DNA from: Desulfococcus sp041737845
Lineage (GTDB): Bacteria > Desulfobacterota > Desulfobacteria > Desulfobacterales > Desulfococcaceae
Direction: 5' to 3'
Length of the DNA: 64,000 nucleotides
Assembly: GCF_041737845.1 (NCBI RefSeq)
Contig: NZ_JBGSQX010000146.1
Span: 1-64,000, forward strand
A program made the translations under genes and the position numbers. The notes beneath the pieces are model-generated. The model saw only the letters and a list, made by a program, of their open reading frames with translations. It made no database searches and was not told where the DNA came from. Below, one piece after another: positions 58,056-64,000 of this stretch (positions are counted from its first letter, which is position 1; each line of letters opens with the position of its first letter).

Positions 58056-60647
58056 TCACGCGACGATATTGATCAGCTTGTTGCGAACCACGATGACCTT
58101 GCGGACCGGGCGATCGCCGATGAATTTCCGGATCTTTTCATCGTCCAGGGCCATTTTCCGGATTGTATCCTCGTCGGCGTCCGGATCCACGCTGAATTTT
58201 CCTCTCAGCTTCCCGTTGACCTGAACAACGATCAGGATCTCGTCCTTCACCAGGGCGCTTTCATGGTAGGTCGGCCACGGCGCCAGGAGAACGCTCGGAT
58301 GATTGCCCAGGCTTTCCCATATCTCCTCGGCAACATGAGGCACCAGAGGCGACAGGAGCAAAACGACGGATTCGATGCCGAATTTCATGACTGAAGCCTT
58401 CTGGTCGGATGCACCGTCCCGTTCGACACCGTACATGAAATTCACCAGTTCCATGACCGCGCTGACGGCGGTGTTGAAATGGAAGCGGTCGTCGATGTCG
58501 CCGGTCACCTTCTTGATGGTCTCATGGATTTTTCGGTGGAGTTCCCGGATATCTTTTTCAAGGTTCTCCGCCGCGCCGGCAAAGGCCTGCCGCCCCTGGA
58601 TGAGATCCATCCAGTCAAAGGCCAGGCGCCACACGCGATTCAGGAAGCGAAGGCCGCCCTCGACGCCCTGATCGCTCCATTCCAGATCCCTTTCGGGCGG
58701 CGCGGCAAACAGGCAGAACAGCCGGGTGGTGTCGGCGCCATACTGATCCAGAAGAGTTCCCGGGTCGATGACGTTTTTTTTGGATTTGGACATCTTCTCC
58801 ACGCGGCCGACGGTGACAGGGCCGCTGCAGATGGCGCACGTGGGTCCTTCCGCGGCCCAGACGACCTGGTCGGGGAACAGGTATCCATGCCGGCTGCATG
58901 AGGTGCCTTCCTTGCAGACCATGCCCTGGGTCAGGAGCCGGGTAAAGGGCTCCTTGCAGTCGATCAGCCCCAGGTCCTTGAGGACCCGGGTGAAATATCG
59001 CGAATATAATAGGTGAAGGATGGCGTGCTCCACGCCGCCGATATACTGGTCGACCGGCATCCAGTAGTCGACGGCCTTTCGATCGAACATGCCGTCTTCA
59101 TGGCGCGGGCTGCAGTAGCGGTCGAAATACCAGGAGGACTCCACGAAGGTGTCCATGGTATCGGTCTCCCTCCGGGCCTTCGGGCTGCCGCATTTGGGGC
59201 AGGATGTCCCGGCAAAATAGGGCAGGGTCGGCAGGGGCGATCTCCCGCCTTCCAGAAGATCCGCATCTTCGGGCAGAATGATCGGGAGGTCCGCTTCGGG
59301 CACGGGCAGGATGCCGCAGGCTTCGCAATGGATCATTGGAATGGGCGCACCCCAGAATCGCTGCCGGGATATTCCCCAGTCCCGGAGCCGGAAGCTCACG
59401 GTTTTTTTGCCAAGGCCCTGCTCCTCAAGGCAGGCGGCGATGTCGTCCAGTGCCCGGCGGTTGGGGATGCCGTTGAATCGGCCCGAGTTGACCATTCTCC
59501 CCTCCCCTGCGTAGGCTTCGGTCATGGCGGCTGGGTCCAGCTCACGATCTTCGGGGCTGACGACGATGATGATATCAAGACCGTATTTCCGGGCAAACTC
59601 GAAATCCCGCTGGTCATGCGCCGGAACGGACATAACGGCGCCGGTGCCGTATTCCATCAGGGCAAAATTGGCGGCGAAGACGGGCATCTTCCGCCCGCTC
59701 ATGGGGTTTGCGCAGTACGCCCCCGTGAAAACCCCTTCCTTTTCGTACGTCTCCACCGCCTTGGCCGAACGGTCCTGAAGGGACATCCTGTCGATGAATG
59801 CATCGATGGCCCCCTCCTGCTGCGTCCCCCGCGACAATTCAACGACGAGGGGGTGTTCGGGCGCAAGGCACATGAAGGTCGCGCCGAAAACCGTGTCCTG
59901 ACGGGTGGTGAACACCGAGATGGTTTTTCTTGAATTTTCAACGGGAAAACGGATTTCGGCCCCGACGCTTTTCCCGATCCAGTTTTTCTGCATGGTGGTG
60001 ACCTTGTCGGGCCACCCGGGAAGCCGGTCGCAGTGAACCAGCAGGTCTTCGGCATAATCGGTGATTTTGAAAAACCACTGCCACAGCTTTTTCTGACGGA
60101 CCGGTTTTCCGCAGCGCCAGCACATTCCGGCCTCGACCTGTTCGTTGGCCAAAACGGTCTGGCACGGTTCGCACCAGTTGACAAAGGACTCCTTGCGGTA
60201 GGCCATCCCCTTCTCATACATTTTGAGGAAGAGCCACTGCTCCCATCGATAATATTCCGGCCGGCACGTGGCAACCTCGCGCTCCCAATCGTAGGAAAAG
60301 CCCAGTTGCTTCAGTTGGCTCCGCATGGCGTCGATGTTGTCATAGGTCCACTTGGCCGGATGGGTGTTGTTGGCGATAGCGGCATTCTCCGCGGGCATGC
60401 CGAAGGCGTCCCACCCCATGGGGTGAAGGACGTTAAACCCCCGCATGCGCTTGTAGCGCGCCACGACATCCCCGATGGTATAGTTGCGCACATGCCCCAT
60501 GTGGATCTTTCCCGAGGGATAGGGAAACATCTCCAGCAGGTAGTATTTTTTCTTTTCGGGTGCCTCGCTGACCTTGAAGAGTCCTGAGGTCTCCCAAAAT
60601 TTCTGCCATTTTGCTTCAATGGCCTTGGGGCTGTATCTCTCTTCCAT
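58056..60647 (-). CDS. leuS: leucyl-tRNA synthetase
   Basis: An 863-residue class Ia synthetase. The HIGH-type motif is HMGH at residues 49-52 and KMSKS is at 618-622. A CP1 editing domain lies between them with TGAVMSVPAHDQRDFEFA, and two zinc-binding CxxC pairs (WCEPC/CWRCG) are present. The C-terminal tRNA-binding domain is intact. The start at 60647 (MEERYSPKAIEAKWQ) matches the family; the frame from 60701 adds 18 non-conserved residues. Confidence 0.97.
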   Translation of the reverse strand: MEERYSPKAIEAKWQKFWETSGLFKVSEAPEKKKYYLLEMFPYPSGKIHMGHVRNYTIGDVVARYKRMRGFNVLHPMGWDAFGMPAENAAIANNTHPAKWTYDNIDAMRSQLKQLGFSYDWEREVATCRPEYYRWEQWLFLKMYEKGMAYRKESFVNWCEPCQTVLANEQVEAGMCWRCGKPVRQKKLWQWFFKITDYAEDLLVHCDRLPGWPDKVTTMQKNWIGKSVGAEIRFPVENSRKTISVFTTRQDTVFGATFMCLAPEHPLVVELSRGTQQEGAIDAFIDRMSLQDRSAKAVETYEKEGVFTGAYCANPMSGRKMPVFAANFALMEYGTGAVMSVPAHDQRDFEFARKYGLDIIIVVSPEDRELDPAAMTEAYAGEGRMVNSGRFNGIPNRRALDDIAACLEEQGLGKKTVSFRLRDWGISRQRFWGAPIPMIHCEACGILPVPEADLPIILPEDADLLEGGRSPLPTLPYFAGTSCPKCGSPKARRETDTMDTFVESSWYFDRYCSPRHEDGMFDRKAVDYWMPVDQYIGGVEHAILHLLYSRYFTRVLKDLGLIDCKEPFTRLLTQGMVCKEGTSCSRHGYLFPDQVVWAAEGPTCAICSGPVTVGRVEKMSKSKKNVIDPGTLLDQYGADTTRLFCLFAAPPERDLEWSDQGVEGGLRFLNRVWRLAFDWMDLIQGRQAFAGAAENLEKDIRELHRKIHETIKKVTGDIDDRFHFNTAVSAVMELVNFMYGVERDGASDQKASVMKFGIESVVLLLSPLVPHVAEEIWESLGNHPSVLLAPWPTYHESALVKDEILIVVQVNGKLRGKFSVDPDADEDTIRKMALDDEKIRKFIGDRPVRKVIVVRNKLINIVA

Positions 60648-60987
60648 GATGACTTTTTTTCCCTCCTGTGGCATCAGGGCCGGGCCGATCGGGCACGGCA
60701 CCCGGCGGTCCTGTTTCAGGCAAAAACGGCTTTCATCCTTCCTGTCGATCGGGCTTTATGGCGGACGGTCCAGGCCCCCAAAAAGTTGCCGACAGGCCAT
60801 CCTTCATGGCATAATATGATTCAAATATCAATATGATTCAATTATCGAGGCCGACGGATCCCGGTCCGCGCAACGGCATGCAAAGCGACGGCGGGGTCAG
60901 CGGGCTGCGGGGGAACCGCGTCAGGTCGGAGGATCGTCTTCGGTCGCACCGGAAGAACCGGGCGTGCGTTCTGCCGGTCTGCTGCCG
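60648..60987. other. intergenic region with a direct repeat
   Basis: No gene seen. Two copies of AATATGATTCAA at 60823-60834 and 60840-60851, 17 bases apart, form a possible tandem protein-binding site between two minus-strand genes. Confidence 0.35.
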
Positions 60988-61497
60988 TCAAACCCTTTGT
61001 GCAACGCGGAAGGTCTTGAAAAAAATTGCGATCAATTGAAAATCAAACAGCAGGAAACCAATCGGGATGACCGCCTGGAGAATGAACAGGCATGCGCCGG
61101 TCGTGAAATCCGCGCCGATGCTCATGCGATAGGTTCTGTGAAGCATGATTACGGACTGGTAGAAAGCCGAGGAGCACACCGCGATGGCGGCCGCGGTGAT
61201 CGCCATGCAGAAGAGCCTGCCGGATTTTGAGTTCAGCGGTGAAAAAAGGGAGGTCCGCCGGATCCGGCTGCCGTCTTTGAGAATTTGGGCCGCCCCCATC
61301 ATGATCACCGCCGTAAGAAAATAGATGAGGGGTTTTTCGCTGATGAAGGTTGAGAACTGAAAAACGGTTCGAATGAATATTTCCACTGAAATCAAGGTGA
61401 CGATCATCACCAGGAACAACATGGACACGCAGTGGCCTGCCGAGGTGCAGGCGTATAGCCACCGTGAATCCTTTGTATTTCTTTTGCTTACAGCCAT
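60988..61497 (-). CDS. DctQ-like (TRAP small permease) membrane protein, orphan
   Basis: A 169-residue protein with four hydrophobic helices. The pattern VIVTLISVEIFIRTVFQF ... ISEKPLIYFLTAVIMMGAAQ followed by a basic stretch (KDGSRIRRTSLFSPLNSKSGR) resembles the TRAP-transporter small subunit DctQ (helix-R--F--SEE-A---L----GAA----R-I). No DctM or DctP gene is within the window, so its role as a transporter subunit is open. Assignment is moderate. Confidence 0.5.
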   Translation of the reverse strand: MAVSKRNTKDSRWLYACTSAGHCVSMLFLVMIVTLISVEIFIRTVFQFSTFISEKPLIYFLTAVIMMGAAQILKDGSRIRRTSLFSPLNSKSGRLFCMAITAAAIAVCSSAFYQSVIMLHRTYRMSIGADFTTGACLFILQAVIPIGFLLFDFQLIAIFFKTFRVAQRV

Positions 61498-61927
61498 TTT
61501 TTAACTCCTGTGGGAAATCAGACCGGATGCTCTGGCAACGGCCGCCGGGGTCGCATGGCCATGAATGCGCCATGAATGCATCGATCGGATCGACGGAGAG
61601 TATAGTGTCGGTTTTTAAAAAATCAAGGTTTTTTTATGTCCACCCGGGCGGAGGAATGGAGGGGCATCTGATGTTCAGGAAAAAATCCGGCGGCCTCGGA
61701 CGCGACTCGCAAAACGTGGCTGTGCGGCTTCGGGATGGTCGGATGAAAGATGACGGATGAGGGAAGGGGCGCTGTCACGGCGGGGGATTTGTCCGGACGC
61801 ACAATCATTCAAAACATATTGCGGATGAAAGCATTATATGATAACCGTCACAACTTACGCGCGGGTCAGGAGATCCGGCTGGGCTGGGGATATTCTTTAA
61901 CGATGTTGGTTTTCTCTGGAGGGAATT
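61498..61927. other. gene-free region ahead of the cytochrome operon
   Basis: 430 bases with no supported gene. It includes a T-rich patch near 61615-61635 and the short direct repeat GCCATGAATGC near 61568-61584. The GGAGGG at its end is the ribosome site of the next gene. I could not identify a confident promoter. Confidence 0.35.
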
Positions 61928-62638
61928 ATGTATGATTTTCTGATAGGACCCATGTTGGCTGTTACGCTCGTCATCTTCATCGGAGGGGTCGCGTACCGTG
62001 TTCGTCAGTTCTTCTCCCTGACCCGGGAAGTGCGGATCGACCCGTCGACCCTGCCGAAGGTGATTTCCGATGCCGTTGAAACGCGGGAGAAGGACGAATT
62101 CCTTCGCATCAATTCGGCAACGGATATGCTGATGAAATGGCGCATCCGCCTCAATCGGACGATGCTGGGGAAAGCCCCCCTGTTTTCAGCCGCGACAATC
62201 GTCTTCCACACCCTTCTGATCGTTCTGCCCTTCGTCATCATGGGCCACAATATCCTCCTGGACGACTATTTCGGTTTCAATTTTCCGAGTCTGTCCGAAT
62301 CCACCGCCGACAACCTGACCCTGCTTTTCATCCTGCTGGGCGGGTTTTTCTTCCTGCGACGGATCCTGGTCGCCAAGGTGAGGTCCGTGACCACCTATCG
62401 GGACTGGATTGCCTGGCTGGCGACGGTCTCCCCCTTCATCACCGGTTATCTGGCCTATCATCAGACCTTCGATTACGATACCCTCCTGCTGATTCATATC
62501 ATCTGCGGAGAACTGATGCTCATCGCGATCCCTTTTACCAAATTGGTTCATATGCCATTCTTCCTTTTTGCCCGGTTTCTGATCAGAAACGAGCTGACGT
62601 TGGGAAGCGGAACCAGAAAATGGGTGGAAACCACATAA
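61928..62638 (+). CDS. NarI-like cytochrome b membrane subunit
   Basis: A 236-residue integral membrane protein with five helices. Candidate heme-b ligand His residues lie in TIVFHTLLIV, VIMGHNILL, YLAYHQTFD, LLIHIICGE and FTKLVHMPF. It belongs to the nitrate-reductase gamma / TmcC / DsrM-type quinone-linked cytochrome b group, moving electrons between the quinone pool and a soluble or periplasmic partner. GGAGGG precedes the ATG. It is the first gene of the operon with an HdrC-like protein, a tetraheme cytochrome and MetV. Confidence 0.85.
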   Translation: MYDFLIGPMLAVTLVIFIGGVAYRVRQFFSLTREVRIDPSTLPKVISDAVETREKDEFLRINSATDMLMKWRIRLNRTMLGKAPLFSAATIVFHTLLIVLPFVIMGHNILLDDYFGFNFPSLSESTADNLTLLFILLGGFFFLRRILVAKVRSVTTYRDWIAWLATVSPFITGYLAYHQTFDYDTLLLIHIICGELMLIAIPFTKLVHMPFFLFARFLIRNELTLGSGTRKWVETT

Positions 62639-62659
62639 AATACAGGATGGAGGAAAATT

Positions 62660-63043
62660 ATGGATCCAGTGAAACCGGTAAATCAGGACGGCATCCGGGA
62701 AATGTTGAAGCAGAAGAAGAATATGGAGATCTTGCTGTCGGTCTGCGCCAGTTGCGGCATGTGCGCGGAGAGCTGTTTCCTTTATGTCAACAATGACAAG
62801 GATCCGAGCTACATGCCTTCCTACAAGGCCATTCATTCCCTGGGGAAGCTGTACCGGAAGAAGGGCAAGGTCAGCCCCGCGGAATTGGAAGAAATGAAGG
62901 ATCTGATCTGGAACAAATGCGTTCTCTGCATGCGCTGCTATTGTCCGGTCGGCATCAGCATCCCCAGCATGATCTCCTGGGCAAGAAGCATCTGCCGGTC
63001 CCAGGGAGTCTACAGAGAATATGATCAACCCAAGGTAGCCTAA
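62660..63043 (+). CDS. HdrC-like [4Fe-4S] protein
   Basis: A 127-residue electron-transfer subunit with two Cys clusters. The first is a regular CASCGMCAESC. The second reads CVLCMRCYCPVGIS, giving C-x2-C-x2-C-x-C-P with only one residue before the last Cys in place of three. I think this shortened form recurs in HdrC/TmcB-type proteins of sulfate reducers. The tail (SWARSICRSQGVY) is conserved in the group. It would link the cytochrome b to a heterodisulfide-reductase-like or MetV partner. Confidence 0.85.
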   Translation: MDPVKPVNQDGIREMLKQKKNMEILLSVCASCGMCAESCFLYVNNDKDPSYMPSYKAIHSLGKLYRKKGKVSPAELEEMKDLIWNKCVLCMRCYCPVGISIPSMISWARSICRSQGVYREYDQPKVA

Positions 63044-63065
63044 TCAGGTTTGAAGGAAGGGTATT

Positions 63066-63482
63066 ATGGACAGAATGTTGCTCAGCGCTCTTGCACTTTG
63101 GTTGATAGCGATATCCCTGCTGGGGATCGGGAAAGTCATCGGGACGTCCGAAGCGTCTCCGGACGACAGCCGGGCGGCTGCGTTCTTCCCCCATGACCGG
63201 CACATGGAGGTCGTCGATGACTGCAAGAGCTGTCATCACAGGTATGCGGACGGCGTCAACGTGCTGGAGGAGGACGAACTGGACGGCGGCGACGCCATGC
63301 GCTGCCGGGCGTGCCACAACGACGCCGCATCCATCGACGGGAGGGAGGCCTTTCACCGTCAATGTATCCAGTGCCACAGATCGCTCGAAAAGAACGGCAA
63401 CCCCAGCGGACCGAGAACCTGCGGCACATGTCACCCCAAGACTGTTTCAGGGGACCTGGCGGCTTTGATCATCCAACGATAA
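63066..63482 (+). CDS. periplasmic tetraheme cytochrome c3-type protein
   Basis: A 138-residue cytochrome with four CxxCH heme sites: CKSCH, CRACH, CIQCH and CGTCH. HDRHM ahead of the first site gives distal His ligands, as in class III cytochromes. The N-terminus (MLLSALALWLIAISLLGIG) is a signal peptide or anchor. It is the likely periplasmic acceptor or donor for the membrane cytochrome b encoded two genes upstream. Confidence 0.9.
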   Translation: MDRMLLSALALWLIAISLLGIGKVIGTSEASPDDSRAAAFFPHDRHMEVVDDCKSCHHRYADGVNVLEEDELDGGDAMRCRACHNDAASIDGREAFHRQCIQCHRSLEKNGNPSGPRTCGTCHPKTVSGDLAALIIQR

Positions 63483-63512
63483 AAAAAACACATCATATAT
63501 TGGAGGCGAATC

Positions 63513-64000
63513 ATGGTTAAAGGAAAGAGAAAACCTTTTGATGAAATCAAGGGAATGATCATAGGCCACAAAAAGGTACTGAATGTCGGATGCGCCGGCT
63601 GCGTGTCGGTCTGCTATGCCGGCGGGATGAAAGAGGTCGGCATTCTCAACGATCAGCTCAATGCCTCGTTCAAACAGGCCGGGGTCGAGATCCAGATCGA
63701 CGGATACACGGTCGAGCGCCAGTGCAATCAAGACCTCCTGGCCGAATTGGACAAGATCGCACCCCAATACGACGCGATGATGTCCATGGCCTGCGGCGCC
63801 GGCTGCCAATATCTGGCGGAGCGCTTTCCCAAAATGCCGGTATATCCCGCCATCAACACCCTGTTCATCGGCGTGGACAAGGAGATCGGCATCTTCGAAG
63901 AACGCTGCCGGGCCTGCGGAAGCTGCGTTCTGGGATATACGGGCGGCATCTGCCCCGTCACCCGCTGCGCCAAAAGCCTCTTCAACGGACCCTGCGGCGG
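63513..64000 (+). CDS. MetV-like methylenetetrahydrofolate reductase partner, 3' end outside the window
   Basis: The frame is open from the ATG at 63513 to the last base (163 codons seen). GGAGG precedes the start. It shows the Cys-rich MetV (MTHFR C-terminal, zinc/Fe-S) domain: VGCAGCVSVCYAGGMKEV, then SMACGAGCQYL and CRACGSCVL, ending with CPVTRCAKSLFNGPCGG. MetV partners MetF in the methyl branch of the Wood-Ljungdahl pathway. The position behind membrane cytochrome genes suggests a respiratory or energy-linked MTHFR. Confidence 0.9.
   Translation, partial: MVKGKRKPFDEIKGMIIGHKKVLNVGCAGCVSVCYAGGMKEVGILNDQLNASFKQAGVEIQIDGYTVERQCNQDLLAELDKIAPQYDAMMSMACGAGCQYLAERFPKMPVYPAINTLFIGVDKEIGIFEERCRACGSCVLGYTGGICPVTRCAKSLFNGPCG

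Noticed and set aside
61750..61935. 61-codon frame just ahead of the cytochrome b gene
   Set aside because: No ribosome site or family pattern; overlaps the start of the real gene by eight bases.

Overview
The window looks like a chromosomal segment of an anaerobic, diderm bacterium, most likely a sulfate-reducing or syntrophic member of the Desulfobacterota. This rests on family content, not on a database match. The pointers are a tetraheme cytochrome c / HdrC-like / NarI-like membrane module next to a MetV-type protein of the methyl branch of the Wood-Ljungdahl pathway, an Hsp70-DUF2760 pair, small Cys-rich proteins, outer-membrane assembly (LptE) and several lipoproteins, and intergenic repeats of a kind I associate with Desulfobacterales. 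GC content is moderate to high except for an AT-rich island at about 38.6-40.5 kb.

Layout. 1-3.2 kb: a TVP38/TMEM64-like membrane protein (open at the left edge), an RsmD-like methyltransferase, 3-hydroxybutyryl-CoA dehydrogenase and a secreted protein with an STN-like domain. 3.3-6.2 kb (minus): a five-gene signalling operon (DRTGG-ATPase fusion, DRTGG, PHP phosphoesterase, HATPase, CheY-like receiver) of the kind often found beside [FeFe]-hydrogenase genes, but no hydrogenase lies here. 6.2-11.8 kb: accessory genes (GIY-YIG, DUF4177, SDR, a secreted-type hydrolase whose signal peptide is cut off by an in-frame TAG, two DUF4398 lipoproteins, an EamA transporter) plus hairpin repeats and a MITE-like element next to uvrB. 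11.8-17 kb: housekeeping (uvrB, ispF, LysM protein, YcgN-like, CutA, RluA-like). 17-22.1 kb: a complete branched-chain amino acid ABC transporter, livK-H-M-G-F in transcription order. 22.3-24.7 kb: manA and a Dus-family enzyme.

24.8-36.3 kb is the most unusual part: a divergent eukaryotic-like kinase ending head-on against an atypical Hsp70 paired with a DUF2760 membrane protein, a 56-residue CxxC protein, a J-domain protein followed by a secreted subtilase with an STN-like N-terminus, and a PHP-UvrD helicase fusion behind coaE. The set suggests, by inference, a regulated protein-quality-control or stress module.

37-40.8 kb: a small membrane protein, a ParB-like/AsnC fusion, a metallophosphoesterase, a short RHH-type regulator and a tyrosine recombinase, with operator-like repeats in the divergent control region. 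40.9-52.1 kb: a yhbY-like gene and a long minus-strand series (sigma-32-like factor, TPR lipoprotein, DUF4292/LolB-like lipoprotein, Mut7-C, HD phosphohydrolase, UPF0280 protein, mutS, AMIN-amidase). 52.2-61.5 kb: tRNA-Arg(UCU), LysE exporter, Smr protein, Nudix hydrolase, a 48-residue protein, ftsB-like and UDP-glucose dehydrogenase genes, rpsT with a UUG start, lptE, leuS and an orphan DctQ-like protein. 61.9-64 kb: a plus-strand operon of NarI-like cytochrome b, HdrC-like protein, tetraheme cytochrome c and MetV (cut by the right edge), which I read as a membrane electron-transfer branch linked to methylene-tetrahydrofolate metabolism.
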